The notes: generated by a model from the letters alone, not told the origin. Shown: positions 20,057-31,581, numbered from the stretch's first letter. The stretch is DNA of 64,000 nucleotides from Rhodanobacter sp. (GCA_030148505.1 JASBTI010000009.1:186001-250000), one strand, 5' to 3'. A program made the numbers and translations.

Positions 20057-20820
20057 TTGCCTTTGCCTGGCGCAGTCACCCGCGCTGGCGACTGCTGCTG
20101 GCAGGCAATCGCGACGAATTTCATGCGCGTCCCAGCGCGCCGCTGGCGCGCTGGGACGATGCGCCGATCCTCGGCGGTCGTGATCTGGAAGCCGGCGGCA
20201 CCTGGCTTGGCGTGTCGGACGCCGGGCGCTGCTGCGTGGTGACCAACGTGCGCGACCCGCGCGATCCGCAGCACGGCAGCTCGCGCGGGTTGCTGGCGGT
20301 CGACTACCTCAGCGGCACTGAAGATGCAGCTACCCATGCGGAGCAACTGCGGCTGTCCGCCGCCGGCTACCGACCGTTCAACCTGCTCACCTTCGACACG
20401 GATTCGGCGTTTTATCTTGGCAATCGTCCGGCGCCGCGGGTGCAACGCGTGAGCGACGGCGTACAGGGTTTGTCGAATGCCGACTTCAATACCCCCTGGC
20501 CGAAGACGCGGCGCCTGATGCAACGCCTGCAAGCCTGGATCGACGACGGCGGCGATCTCGATTTCACGCCATTGTTCGAGGCGCTCGCCGACGAGCAGGT
20601 CGCGGTGGATGGCCAGCTGCCGGATACCGGAATCGGGCTGGAGCGCGAGCGCTGGCTTTCCAGTGCGTTCATTCGTGGTCAGGACTACGGCACGCGGGCC
20701 AGCACCGTGGTGGCGATCGGCCATGACGGCGCTGGTGTGATCGTAGAGCGCAGTTTCGGACCCGCGGGTAAGTTCAACGACGAGATCACGCGGCACTTCG
20801 CCGGTTCAACACCCTCATAA
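20047..20820 (+). CDS. NRDE (TANGO2-like) family protein
   Basis: 257-residue protein that starts MCLIAFAW and contains the eponymous 'GNRDEFHARP' followed by 'GGRDLEAGGTWLGVSDAGR', the signature of the NRDE/TANGO2 family. Cys2 directly after Met recalls N-terminal nucleophile hydrolases, but no enzymatic activity is established for the family. Eukaryotic TANGO2 has been linked to haem trafficking and metabolic homeostasis. The ATG at 20047 overlaps the end of mgsA, so the two are probably cotranscribed. Confidence 0.88.
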   Translation: MCLIAFAWRSHPRWRLLLAGNRDEFHARPSAPLARWDDAPILGGRDLEAGGTWLGVSDAGRCCVVTNVRDPRDPQHGSSRGLLAVDYLSGTEDAATHAEQLRLSAAGYRPFNLLTFDTDSAFYLGNRPAPRVQRVSDGVQGLSNADFNTPWPKTRRLMQRLQAWIDDGGDLDFTPLFEALADEQVAVDGQLPDTGIGLERERWLSSAFIRGQDYGTRASTVVAIGHDGAGVIVERSFGPAGKFNDEITRHFAGSTPS

Positions 20821-20827
20821 CGGTTGA

Positions 20828-22615
<1,788 letters not shown>

Positions 22616-22648
22616 CGCCGCCGGAGTCCGCTGGCGGGACAAGCCAGC

Positions 22649-23050
22649 TCAGTCCCCGAGTTCGCCGTCGAGGTAGTACCAGCGGCCGGCGGTGCGCACG
22701 AAGCGACTGGTCTCGTGTTGACGCTGCGCGCGGCCACCGCCGAGGCGATAGCGGGCCACGAACTCCACGCTGGCGTTTTCCTCGTCGCGGACGTGATGTT
22801 GGCGGATCTCCAGACCCAGCCAGGTCGGCGACGGCTGCTGCGCGGCAAGGTTCAGCGAGACCGGCCGCGTGTCGACATGCCAGCTGGCCAGCAAGTAGTC
22901 TTCGCGTTTGAGCACGTAAGCGCTGTAGCGCGAGCGCATCAGTTGCTCGGCATTGCGGGCGGCCACGCCATCGTGCAGCGGGCCACAGCACTGGCGGTAT
23001 GCAGCCTGGTTGCCACACGGGCAGGGCGTGAGTGTGTCGATCAATGGCAT
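22649..23050 (-). CDS. YchJ family (SEC-C motif) protein
   Basis: 133-residue protein with an N-terminal SEC-C zinc-binding motif ('CPCGNQAAYRQCCGPLHDG') followed by an NTF2-like fold with 'AEQLMRSRYSAYV' and 'DTRPVSLNLAAQQPSPTWLGLEI', matching the YchJ/UPF0225 family. The function is unknown. It is convergent with ligB. The 33-bp space between them contains a short GC hairpin (GCTGGC...GCCAGC) that could end transcription, but it has no T-tract. Confidence 0.85.
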   Translation of the reverse strand: MPLIDTLTPCPCGNQAAYRQCCGPLHDGVAARNAEQLMRSRYSAYVLKREDYLLASWHVDTRPVSLNLAAQQPSPTWLGLEIRQHHVRDEENASVEFVARYRLGGGRAQRQHETSRFVRTAGRWYYLDGELGD

Positions 23051-23101
23051 CCCGCCTTTGTACGCGATTCGGCGACGCTGCGACGCTGCGCCGCTCGGCG
23101 A

Positions 23102-23698
23102 TCAGGCGCCCCGACGCCGCCATATACGACAACGGTTATTGGCAGGCATGGCGATGTCGTCCAGCAGATGGAAATCGGCTTCTCTGGCCAGTGCATCGAT
23201 CGCCTCGGCGTCGCGAATCCCCATGTGGGCACCGCGCGCCTTCAACGATTGATCGAAGGCGGCATTGCTGTCACTGCTGTAGCGGCCGCCATCATTGAAC
23301 GGGCCATAGATGATCAGCCGCGTATCGTCAGTGCTGATGGTGGGCAGTTGCGCGAACAGCTTCTGCACTTCGACCCAGGCCATGATGTGCAAGGTATTGG
23401 CGCTGAAGATCGTATCGAATGATTTCGCTGGCCAAGTGCCGGTGACGTCGAACTCCAGCGCTGGCGGTGTGTTGGGCAACGCGGCCTCGTCCAGCCAGGC
23501 ACGGATGCCCGGCAGGTTTTCGGCACGATCCGAACTCTGCCAGATCAGGTGCGGCAGCGCGGTGGCGAAATACACCGCGTGCTGCCCGGTGCCGCTGCCA
23601 ATCTCCAACACGTGCCGGCGATCGGCCAACTGTCCACGCAGCACCTGCAGAATCGGCTCGCGATTGCGCGCGCTCGCCGGCGAGTGCGGTTTGTCCAT
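23102..23698 (-). CDS. DUF938 family SAM-dependent methyltransferase-like protein
   Basis: 198 residues with a class I methyltransferase fold. The SAM-binding loop 'VLEIGSGTGQHAVYFA' is at about residues 30-45, then 'WQSSD', 'FDTIFSANTLHIM' and 'LIIYGPFNDGGRYSSDSN', the last being diagnostic of DUF938. The substrate is unknown. It lies in a minus-strand run of small genes between ychJ and hutD. Confidence 0.85.
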   Translation of the reverse strand: MDKPHSPASARNREPILQVLRGQLADRRHVLEIGSGTGQHAVYFATALPHLIWQSSDRAENLPGIRAWLDEAALPNTPPALEFDVTGTWPAKSFDTIFSANTLHIMAWVEVQKLFAQLPTISTDDTRLIIYGPFNDGGRYSSDSNAAFDQSLKARGAHMGIRDAEAIDALAREADFHLLDDIAMPANNRCRIWRRRGA

Positions 23699-23704
23699 GC
23701 GGGA

Positions 23705-23902
23705 CTAGACCGGGCGGCCGCGCAGCACGCGCGCTGGCAGCATCAGCAGGGCGCCGAGGAAGGCAAACACCGCGCCCACCGTAATGCCGATCAGCCGCAA
23801 CGGCAGCACCAGCAGCCACACGATCGGATACAGCACCAACGCCAGCAACGCGAGCGGCCAGCAAAACACCAGCAGCAACAACCAAAGCAGGAAACCAGCC
23901 AT
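23705..23902 (-). CDS. Small membrane protein
   Basis: 65-residue protein that is almost entirely hydrophobic, with two predicted transmembrane helices (residues 2-25 and 30-55) and a basic end 'LPARVLRGRPV'. I prefer the ATG at 23902 because GGAGGG lies seven bases upstream. The ATG at 23929 would add nine polar residues. It ends 6 bp before the DUF938 gene and may be translated with it. I do not recognise a characterised family. Confidence 0.6.
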   Translation of the reverse strand: MAGFLLWLLLLVFCWPLALLALVLYPIVWLLVLPLRLIGITVGAVFAFLGALLMLPARVLRGRPV

Positions 23903-23995
23903 CTGTCGGCCCTCCCGGGTAGTGGGCATGCCGGCGATTCTAGCGCGATGTGGGTACCGGTCCCAGATGACTCACGGCACCCCTGCCGCGATGAA

Positions 23996-24574
23996 TCATG
24001 CCAGCGGATTGACGCCGAACAGCCAGACGTGAAGCCAGAAGGCGAAGGCGATCCACACGGCTACACCGATGGCCACAGTCAAGACATCCCCGCGCACGGT
24101 GCCTGCCGGGTAAACCGTGCCGGCGAGACGGTCGCGGCGTTTGGACACCACGAACAGCACCACCGCCCACAGCAGAAACGCGCCGAACAACACCACGTCA
24201 CGCAGCATGCCGGTAGCCAGCAGATGGCCAAACGCCCACACCTTCACCGCCAGCAACTGCGGATGGCCGAGCTTGGCCTTGAAGTGATTGCGCGGCACCC
24301 GCGCCGCGAAAAACAGCACCAGCGCAATCAGGACGAACAGTGCATTCAGATGGCGTAGCGCCATCGGCGGTACGTACAGAAGCACCGGGTGTTGGCGTGC
24401 CAATGCGAAACCCCAGCAGATCAGCACGAAGCCGATCAACGCCACCAGTGCGTACAGCCTCTTCCAGCGTTTCGCCCCGAGTCGGGCAACCTGACGGCTG
24501 CGCCAATCGTTGGCGAAGATGCGCAGCGAATGCAGGCCGAGAAAGATCAGCAGACCGAGGATGAGTATGGACAT
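23996..24574 (-). CDS. NnrU family membrane protein
   Basis: 192-residue integral membrane protein with five or six hydrophobic segments. 'LLIFLGLHSLRIF' opens it, with 'KRWKRLYALVALIGFVLICWGFALAR' and 'HPQLLAVKVWAFGHLLATGMLRDVVLFGAFLLWAV' as the NnrU hallmarks. NnrU was named for its link to nitrite/NO reductase expression in rhizobia, and a relative (MdmA/15-cis-zeta-carotene isomerase) binds haem. Its presence fits the denitrification genes 25 kb away, but there is no direct linkage. The start at 24574 was chosen by alignment to the family N-terminus. Confidence 0.82.
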   Translation of the reverse strand: MSILILGLLIFLGLHSLRIFANDWRSRQVARLGAKRWKRLYALVALIGFVLICWGFALARQHPVLLYVPPMALRHLNALFVLIALVLFFAARVPRNHFKAKLGHPQLLAVKVWAFGHLLATGMLRDVVLFGAFLLWAVVLFVVSKRRDRLAGTVYPAGTVRGDVLTVAIGVAVWIAFAFWLHVWLFGVNPLA

Positions 24575-24627
24575 GGGCGCCGCCGGGTTCAGGAATGGCC
24601 CGAGTATAGGCGAGGGTGACCCCGCAT

Positions 24628-25188
24628 TCACCGCCTGCGCGGCTGGATTCTTACGGCGAGCGCGGCAGCGCCGTCCTTCAGGGTGATTGCTGCGGCGTGT
24701 CCGGGCTCCGGTTGCCACGCATCGCCGACCCGAAGCGTTCCGTCGGGCGTGCCGATTGTGCCGCGGGCACAACAGATCAGGACGGTCGTGGGATCGGGCA
24801 CGTATGCGCCGGGCCTGAGCCAGGACAGCACGTCGCCGCGTACCCGGTCACGCCGCAGCATCAAATTGAAATCGCGCGTCGCCCCGTTGGCGAGGGTCAC
24901 TGTCACGCCGAGCTCGCCGGCAAAGCCAAACGGCACCAGTGGCGTCGTCAGTGCGTGTTCCCGGCCATCATCCAGATGCATCGTGAAACCGGCGCCCTCG
25001 AGCAGCACGATTTGCCGATCGATGCCGTTAAAGCTGGAAAACGGTGCTGCGCTGTCGATCTCCGCAATGCTCACCCGCCAGATGAAGTCCTCGTTGCCCG
25101 CCGTAGACGGATGGACGGCTATTTCGCGAGTGCGTCCAAGCCCGTTTTTCCATGGTTGCGGCGGGCATTCGGCGAGGCGGATGATCAT
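24628..25188 (-). CDS. hutD: HutD/Ves family cupin-like protein
   Basis: 186 residues with the HutD/Ves hallmarks 'PPQPWKNGLGRTREIAVHP', 'FIWRVSIAEIDSAAPFSSFNGIDRQIVLLEGAGF' and a 'PLVPFGFAGE' stretch. The fold is a bicupin. HutD is associated with histidine utilisation and Ves with cold response in E. coli, but the biochemical role is not established. Here there are no hut genes nearby; its ATG overlaps the dinG stop by ATGA, so it is cotranscribed with the helicase gene. Confidence 0.83.
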   Translation of the reverse strand: MIIRLAECPPQPWKNGLGRTREIAVHPSTAGNEDFIWRVSIAEIDSAAPFSSFNGIDRQIVLLEGAGFTMHLDDGREHALTTPLVPFGFAGELGVTVTLANGATRDFNLMLRRDRVRGDVLSWLRPGAYVPDPTTVLICCARGTIGTPDGTLRVGDAWQPEPGHAAAITLKDGAAALAVRIQPRRR

Positions 25189-27305
25189 GGCGTGGGTTCA
25201 ATTGCGCGCTGGAACGGCGGCAGCGCCCGCAACATGCCACTGCCGTAGCGCTTGGTGACTACCCGGCGATCCAGCAACACGATGCGCCCGCGGTCGGTCT
25301 CATTGCGAATCAGGCGGCCGCAGTACTGGGTCAGAAGTCGGGTGGCGTCGGGGACACTGACCTCAATGAAGGGGTTGCGGCCGCGTGACTCCAGCCATTC
25401 GGCATATGTGGCACCGACCGGATCGGTGGGCACCGCAAACGGCAGCTGGGTGATTACCACGGTCTCGCACAGCTTGCCGGGCAGGTCGAGGCCTTCGCCG
25501 AACGAGGCCAGTCCGAACAGGGTGCTGCCCTTGCCCGCATCGATATCGGCGCAGTGCTCGGCAATCAGCTGCGATTTGCCCAGCGAGCCCTGCGCGCGCA
25601 CCTTGCGCACCTGGGCGATGGGCAGTTTCTGCAGCACCCGGTCGAGTTTCACCCGTGAGGTGAACAGCACCAGGTTGCCGGCGTCCCAGTCGAGGTGCGC
25701 TGCCAGCCACTCGCTGACTTCCTCCGCATGAGCCTCGCGCGCGTCGGGCAGGGTGCGCATGGCCGGCACTTCCAGCCGGGCCTGGCTGGCCAGGTCGAAG
25801 GGCGAAGGCAGGCTCAGCGTGACGGCTTCGTCGGGCAGGCCGACGGCGTCGGCGAAGCCGCGGAAATTGCCGCCGGCGCTGAGCGTGGCCGAGGTCATCA
25901 CCACACCGCTGGCATTGCCCCATAGCACGCTGCGCAACAGGCCGCCGGCCGACACCGCCGAGGCATGGCAAACCAGTTGTTGATCGGTACCGAGGGTGAC
26001 CCAGCGGGCCAGCGGCGGCCCTTCGTCCGAATCGTCGCTGGCCCAGGCGTGCCAACAACTGGCCTGCTTGCCGACACGCTCCAGTGCGATGCCGAGTTCG
26101 CGCGACAGCGCTTCCTGGGTCGGGCCACCATCGGTCATCTCAACCACGGCGCGGCGTACCGCGGCAAGCCAGCGCTGTACTTCGGCAGTGAGCAGGTCGA
26201 GCCCGCGCGCATGCTCGACCCACGGCTCGGGCAACTGACCCATCGAACCGCGGTACCTCGGTTCGGTTTCGCCGGGGTCGGGCAGCCAGCCGAGGCGAAT
26301 TTCCTTTTCCAAGTCTTCCAGGGCGTTGCTCAGGTGCTGAAGTTTCTCGTCGCCCTGGTCGAGGCTGAGCTTGCCCAGGCGCTCCTTGTCAGTGAGCGAA
26401 TAGGCGGCATGCACCTGCCGGCCGAGTCGGCTCAGTTGGCGCACGCTGGCGGTCATGTAGACCTCGGAGGCACCACGGTCGATCGCCTTGGCAGGCACAT
26501 GATGGCCCTCGTCGAAGATGTACAGGGTTTCGTCCGGCCGTGGCAGGATCACGCCGCCCCATGCACGAACACCGCCGCCTTCGTCTTCGCCGGGCATGGT
26601 CAGGTCGGCGAGCACCAGGTCCTGGTTCGCCACGATGATCTCGGCGTCGTCGACGGCGCGGCGTGCGGCGAAGAACGGACAGGCCGCGAACTGCGCACAT
26701 TTGCGCCCCGTGCAGCCGCCCGCGCTGGTGGTGACCATCGGGCGCAGCAGATCACTGACCGATTCGGGAGCGGTGTCCATGTCGCCATTCCACTCATGCT
26801 GGTCGAATGCGTCGCGAAGTTTGCTCAGCGCCTGCTTGTCGCGCGGTTGCGGTGGCTTGGTCCACAGCACCAGGTCGGCATCGAAACCGGCCAGACCCAT
26901 CTGCGTGCTATCGTTGATGCTGTTCGCGGCCATCGCCAGGTTGCGCGGGCACAGATAGCGTCCGCGCCCCTTGGCCAGCGCCACCTTGGCCTCGATGCCG
27001 TTTAGCTGCAGGTAGAGCGGAATATCCCGCTGCACCAGCTGTTCCTGCAGGGCCACGGTGGCGGTAGCGATCAGCAGTTTCTTTTTCTGGAAGCGGGCCA
27101 CTTCCACGCCGGCAATCAGGTAGGCCATCGACTTGCCGGTACCGGTGGGTGCCTCGATCACCGCCACGCCGCCGCTCTGGCCGAAAGCCTTGGCTACCTC
27201 GGCAATCATGCGGCCCTGCGAAGCACGCGCGCGAAAGCCTGGCAGACCGTCCTTGAGGCGGGCATAGGCGCTGCGGATGGCGTCCTTGGTGGTATCGGTG
27301 AGCAT
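25185..27305 (-). CDS. dinG: ATP-dependent DNA helicase DinG
   Basis: Superfamily 2 Fe-S helicase (XPD-like, 5'-3') that resolves R-loops and unusual DNA structures. It has Walker A 'APTGTGKSMAYL', four cysteines in 'RYLCPRN' and 'GCTGRKCAQFAACPFF' that hold the 4Fe-4S cluster, a Walker B-type 'DEGHHVPAKAID', and C-terminal motifs V-VI ('STLFGLASFGEGLDLPGKLC', 'RLLTQYCGRLIRNETDRGRIVLLDRR'). I chose the ATG at 27305; 27341 is an upstream in-frame alternative. dinG is SOS-induced in E. coli, but I found no convincing LexA box in the 190-bp divergent gap. Confidence 0.94.
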   Translation of the reverse strand: MLTDTTKDAIRSAYARLKDGLPGFRARASQGRMIAEVAKAFGQSGGVAVIEAPTGTGKSMAYLIAGVEVARFQKKKLLIATATVALQEQLVQRDIPLYLQLNGIEAKVALAKGRGRYLCPRNLAMAANSINDSTQMGLAGFDADLVLWTKPPQPRDKQALSKLRDAFDQHEWNGDMDTAPESVSDLLRPMVTTSAGGCTGRKCAQFAACPFFAARRAVDDAEIIVANQDLVLADLTMPGEDEGGGVRAWGGVILPRPDETLYIFDEGHHVPAKAIDRGASEVYMTASVRQLSRLGRQVHAAYSLTDKERLGKLSLDQGDEKLQHLSNALEDLEKEIRLGWLPDPGETEPRYRGSMGQLPEPWVEHARGLDLLTAEVQRWLAAVRRAVVEMTDGGPTQEALSRELGIALERVGKQASCWHAWASDDSDEGPPLARWVTLGTDQQLVCHASAVSAGGLLRSVLWGNASGVVMTSATLSAGGNFRGFADAVGLPDEAVTLSLPSPFDLASQARLEVPAMRTLPDAREAHAEEVSEWLAAHLDWDAGNLVLFTSRVKLDRVLQKLPIAQVRKVRAQGSLGKSQLIAEHCADIDAGKGSTLFGLASFGEGLDLPGKLCETVVITQLPFAVPTDPVGATYAEWLESRGRNPFIEVSVPDATRLLTQYCGRLIRNETDRGRIVLLDRRVVTKRYGSGMLRALPPFQRAIEPTP

Positions 27306-27495
27306 AGGGTGACCTGATGTCAGCCGTGTATGGTACGGCATCGGTGGCCCCCGCTCGGTTCGTGCGTGGCAATGCCGGTCGGGGCCTGATGCTGCGCCGG
27401 TGGCGTGCTGGTACGGTGGATTTGCAAGTGAACAAACTGTGCTATTGAATGAGCGTTCGGGGGGATTGCCGTATGTATCAACAAAATGACATCAG

Positions 27496-30438
27496 ATGAG
27501 TCCGTCATCTGACCGGGATTGGCCGATTTCCGCACTGGAAATGGAGCGAAACGAGAGCGTGCGTCGATTGATCGAGGCACGTTCGCCGCTGGACGTCTGT
27601 TTCGCCATCGAGACGTGGGCAGAATCGCTACCCGATTGCGAATCGGCCCAGTTGCACTGGGGTAGCTCCGACAAGCCTGCCATGGCAGAAGACGACCAGG
27701 CAATCGCGGAGAATACCCTGATGCAGGCGATACCGGCGGACGGTATCTGGTGCCTGGACGATACCGGTCGCGAGGCTACGTGGTGTCTATTGCCCGCTGA
27801 GCGCGTGGTGTTGCGGCTCCGGTTTACGGTGACGCAGTCGCCGTCCTGCCTGCAGCAGATGGCACATTACCTCACGGTCGCCAGCCATCACTTGTCGCGG
27901 GCGCTGGAATTGGCGGATCTGCGCGATTCCCACAAGCAGCTCGCGCGCTCGGAGAATCTGCAGCGTGCCCTGTTTGCGATTTCCGATTTGGCCAGCTCGG
28001 ACCGGGAAATGCCCGATCTGCTGCGCGGCATTCAGGACATCGTCAATACGCTGATGTACGCCGAAAATTTCGTCATCGTGCGCTATGACCCCAATCAGGG
28101 AACGATGCGTTTCCTTTACTACGTTGATGTCGTGGACAAGCAGGGCCCGGCGATCGGCCAGGATGAGCTGATCGAGAAGCGATCCCACTCGCTCACCTGG
28201 TATCTGCTCACTGGTGGTAAGCCCCTGATGGGTAACATGCAGCAATTGCGCGAGCAGGTACCCGGTTCCCTGGTGCCGCAGGGCCCGGATGCCGACGACT
28301 GGCTCGGCGTGCCGATGTTGCGTGACGGTCAGGTGCATGGGGCATTGGTTGTCCAGAGCTATCGAGAGGGTATCGTCTACTCGGACGAGGACCGCGTGGT
28401 GCTGGAGTTCGTCGCCAATCACATCCTCATCGCGCTGGAGCGCAAAAAAAGCAAGGATGAGCTGGAGCAGCGCGTGCGTCAGCGCACCCGCGAGCTGGCC
28501 GAAGCCAATCGCGGCTTGCAGCAGAAAGTGCTGGAGCGGCAGCGCGCCGAGCGTCTGCAGGCAGCGCTGTTCAAGCTTGCCCAGCTCGCCACCGCAGACA
28601 TCGATGAGCGCGAGTTCTATCAGCAGGTTCATGCCGTGGTGGGCGAATTGCTGAATGCGCAAAATTTCTTCATCGCGCTGCTTTCCGGCGACGGCAAGCG
28701 GTTGGATTTTCCCTACTACAAGGAAGGCGGATTCAGCAGCCTGCCGTCGCGGCCGTTGGGTCGCGGCTTGAGCGAGTACGTGCTGCGGCGAGCAAAACCC
28801 TTGTTGGTGACGGCTGCGGATCTTGACGCCTTGAGCCGCGCGGGTGAGGTGGTGCCGAACCACGTCGGCCGGCCGGCCCTGTGCTGGCTGGGAGTTCCGT
28901 TGCAGTTTGACGGGCAGGTGATCGGCCTGGTGGTGGTACAGAGCAGCGATGAGGATGTCGTCTACGGACTTCCCGATCAGGAGCTGCTTTCCTTCGCTGC
29001 GTTGCAGATCGCCAACAGCATCTATCGCCGCCGCACGACTGCGTCGCTCTATCAAGCCAATGAACAGCTCGAGCAACGCGTCGAGGAACGTACCAGAGAG
29101 TTGAGTCAGCAGATCCGTCAGCGTGAACAAGCGCAACTGCAATTGAGGCATCAGGTCATGCACGACCCCTTGACCGGGTTGCCGAACCGCGGTTTTTTGC
29201 GCGATCGGCTGGATCGTGTGCTCGCGTTGTTGCAACGCAAACCGGAGCGGCGCTGCGCGCTGTTGTATATCGATGTGGATCGCTTCAAGGTGGTCAACGA
29301 CAGCCTCGGCCATCTTGCCGGCGACGCGTTTCTCCAGGAAATAGCCCGTCGCTTGCAGCATTGTGTTCGCGACCCGGACGTGGTGGCACGGTTGTCCGGC
29401 GATGAATTCGCCATCCTGCTTGAGGACATCGAAACTCCTTCCAGTGCAGTCCATGTGGCACAACGCGTCTTGCAGACAATCGGTCAGGTGCTGGTGGTGG
29501 CTGGCAAGGAGCTGCAACCTTCGGCCAGCGTGGGAATCGCGGTCGGTGACATCAACTACCGTAGCGCCGATGAAGTGCTGCGCGATGCGGACATTGCCCT
29601 GTATCGGGCCAAGGAGCTGGGGCGGCGCCGCTTCGAGTTGTTCGACGAAACCCTGGCCAAGAATCTGGTGGACGTGTTGACGCTGGAGGGTGAGCTTCGT
29701 CACGCCTTGCAACACGGCGAATTCGAACCGTATTTCCAGCCCGTGCAGCGGTTTGATGACGACAAGGTGGTCGGTTACGAGCTGCTTTTGCGATGGAACC
29801 ACCCCAGCCGCGGTCTGCTGGTGCCCCACGACTTTCTCAAGATTGCCCACGACAGCGGACAGATCGAAGCAATCGACTGGCTGATTTTCGAGATGGGCTG
29901 TGCGCAGTTTGCCCGACTGCCGGACCAGACGTTGTTTCTCACCATCAACGTGTCGGCGTTGCATCTGGCTCATGACAACTTTGATCAGAACCTGCTGCAG
30001 CTGCTGCGGCACACCGGCATCGCGGCATCGCGAGTAATCGTCGAGGTAACCGAAGGTGCCTTGCTCGAAGACCCTGAGCGGGTTCGGCACTTGCTAGAGC
30101 GGCTGCGTGAGGCCGGCGTGGGCGCAGCACTGGATGATTTCGGCACCGGATATTCGTCGCTGAGCTACTTGCACTCGCTGCCCTTGCGTTTGCTGAAGAT
30201 CGATCGGGCTTTCGTGCAGGCACTCGATTGCGCGCATAGAAGCAACAGCAACACCGTGGTCGAGGCGATTCTAGCGTTGGCGCGCGCGCTGGATATTCAT
30301 GTGATCGCCGAAGGCATCGAGCTCGAAGAACAGAAGGCGATCCTGAACAGCATGGGTTGCGAGCTGGGTCAGGGCTACCTGTTGGGCCGTCCGGCGCCAA
30401 TCGGCCATTGGACCACCTCCACCGCGGGCCGGGATTGA
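27496..30438 (+). CDS. GAF-GAF-GGDEF-EAL cyclic di-GMP signalling protein
   Basis: 980-residue cytoplasmic signalling protein with no transmembrane segment. About 150 N-terminal residues resemble a weak sensor module, followed by two GAF domains (about 155-310 and 350-515) separated by 'LEQRVRQRTRELAEANRGLQQK' coiled-coil linkers. The GGDEF domain (about 550-715) reads SGDEF at its active site, and the EAL domain (about 725-970) reads ELLLR with 'NVSALH', 'EVTEG', 'DDFGTGYSSLSYL', 'KIDRAFV', 'AEGIE' and 'GQGYLLGRP'. The EAL catalytic residues therefore look intact and phosphodiesterase activity is likely. SGDEF may or may not be active. The ligand is not predictable. It is divergent from dinG. 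Confidence 0.93.
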   Translation: MSPSSDRDWPISALEMERNESVRRLIEARSPLDVCFAIETWAESLPDCESAQLHWGSSDKPAMAEDDQAIAENTLMQAIPADGIWCLDDTGREATWCLLPAERVVLRLRFTVTQSPSCLQQMAHYLTVASHHLSRALELADLRDSHKQLARSENLQRALFAISDLASSDREMPDLLRGIQDIVNTLMYAENFVIVRYDPNQGTMRFLYYVDVVDKQGPAIGQDELIEKRSHSLTWYLLTGGKPLMGNMQQLREQVPGSLVPQGPDADDWLGVPMLRDGQVHGALVVQSYREGIVYSDEDRVVLEFVANHILIALERKKSKDELEQRVRQRTRELAEANRGLQQKVLERQRAERLQAALFKLAQLATADIDEREFYQQVHAVVGELLNAQNFFIALLSGDGKRLDFPYYKEGGFSSLPSRPLGRGLSEYVLRRAKPLLVTAADLDALSRAGEVVPNHVGRPALCWLGVPLQFDGQVIGLVVVQSSDEDVVYGLPDQELLSFAALQIANSIYRRRTTASLYQANEQLEQRVEERTRELSQQIRQREQAQLQLRHQVMHDPLTGLPNRGFLRDRLDRVLALLQRKPERRCALLYIDVDRFKVVNDSLGHLAGDAFLQEIARRLQHCVRDPDVVARLSGDEFAILLEDIETPSSAVHVAQRVLQTIGQVLVVAGKELQPSASVGIAVGDINYRSADEVLRDADIALYRAKELGRRRFELFDETLAKNLVDVLTLEGELRHALQHGEFEPYFQPVQRFDDDKVVGYELLLRWNHPSRGLLVPHDFLKIAHDSGQIEAIDWLIFEMGCAQFARLPDQTLFLTINVSALHLAHDNFDQNLLQLLRHTGIAASRVIVEVTEGALLEDPERVRHLLERLREAGVGAALDDFGTGYSSLSYLHSLPLRLLKIDRAFVQALDCAHRSNSNTVVEAILALARALDIHVIAEGIELEEQKAILNSMGCELGQGYLLGRPAPIGHWTTSTAGRD

Positions 30439-30633
30439 ACCCGGCTCTGCACAGCGTTGCCCGAGCCGATCCGCTAGACTTGAACGGTTTCACGGCGCGG
30501 GTTGATGGTGAGGTTGAGCACCCTTCGCGAGGCGTTGCGCGTCACGCTGCCCTCGCCGTGAGCCAAGTTGATCTGCGTCGTTGGCGGCCTGTTCCAGGCT
30601 GCGGCGACGTACCCACCACGAAGGCAGGACATC

Positions 30634-31551
30634 ATGAGCAGTCAGACTATTTCACTGATCGGCGTGCCGACTGACATTGGCGCCGGCCACCGGGGAGCGT
30701 CGATGGGCCCGGAAGCGTTGCGCGTGGCCAACTTGGGGTCACGCCTGGAGCGCCGTGGATTGCAGGTGATCGATCGCGGCAATCTGCAGGGGCCGATCAA
30801 TCCGTGGCAACCGCCGACCGACGGTTATCGACATCTGGATGAGGTCGTGGCGTGGAACAAGGCGGTCCATGCCGCGGTTGGCGACGAGCTGCGAAAGGGG
30901 CGTCTGCCGATCATGCTCGGTGGCGACCACTGCCTCGCGATCGGCTCGATCACTGCCATTGCCGGCTATTGCCGTGACAGCGGCAAGAAGCTGCGTGTGT
31001 TGTGGTTGGATGCGCATTCCGATTTCAATACCGCCCAGGCGACGCCTTCGGGCAATGTGCACGGCATGCCGGTAGCTTGCCTGTGTGGCTACGGTCCGGC
31101 CGTGCTTACCGAACTGGGCGGCAGCGCGCCGGCGACCTTGCCGGATGTGTTCCGCCAGGTCGGCATCCGTTCGGTCGATTATGGCGAGAAGGAGCTGGTG
31201 CGCGAGGCGAATGTCGGCATCTACGACATGCGCCGGATCGACGAGGAGGGCATGAAGCGGGTGATGGAGCAGGCGCTGGCCGACATCGACGAAAACACCC
31301 ATCTGCATGTCAGCTTCGATGTCGATTTTCTCGATCCCAGCATCGCGCCCGGCGTCGGCACGACGGTGCGGGGCGGCCCGACCTATCGCGAAGCGCAACT
31401 GTGCATGGAGATGATCGCCGACACCGGGCGCATGGCCTCGCTGGACATCGTCGAGCTGAACCCCGCGTACGACAAGCGCAATGCCACCGCCAAGCTTGCG
31501 GTGGACCTGGTCGAGTCGCTGTTCGGCAAGTCCACGCTGATCCGCCGCTGA
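30634..31551 (+). CDS. rocF: Arginase
   Basis: Hydrolyses arginine to ornithine and urea using a binuclear Mn centre. The metal ligands are visible as 'GGDHCLA', 'DAHSDFNT' and 'SFDVDFLDPS'; 'GIGAGHRGASMGPEALR' (sequence GAGHRGASMGPEALR) and 'SLDIVELNP' are further arginase landmarks. Its 305 residues are normal. The ATG at 30634 is preceded by GAAGGCAGG. trpS starts 30 bp after its stop. No ornithine catabolic gene or urease lies in the window. Confidence 0.94.
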   Translation: MSSQTISLIGVPTDIGAGHRGASMGPEALRVANLGSRLERRGLQVIDRGNLQGPINPWQPPTDGYRHLDEVVAWNKAVHAAVGDELRKGRLPIMLGGDHCLAIGSITAIAGYCRDSGKKLRVLWLDAHSDFNTAQATPSGNVHGMPVACLCGYGPAVLTELGGSAPATLPDVFRQVGIRSVDYGEKELVREANVGIYDMRRIDEEGMKRVMEQALADIDENTHLHVSFDVDFLDPSIAPGVGTTVRGGPTYREAQLCMEMIADTGRMASLDIVELNPAYDKRNATAKLAVDLVESLFGKSTLIRR

Positions 31552-31581
31552 TATCCCGCTGAATCCACACAATCACAGACC

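Noticed and set aside
27306-27495. LexA (SOS) box between dinG and the GGDEF-EAL gene
   Set aside because: I found neither a CTGT-N8-ACAG nor a TTAGTA-N6-TACTAA type palindrome in the gap.
27787-30090. Long antisense open frame (767 codons) across the GGDEF-EAL gene
   Set aside because: The forward strand encodes unmistakable GAF, GGDEF and EAL domains; the reverse frame has no domain character.
30428-30445. GCCGGG/CCCGGC hairpin at the end of the GGDEF-EAL gene as a terminator
   Set aside because: The stem is only 6 bp, overlaps the stop codon and has no T-tract.
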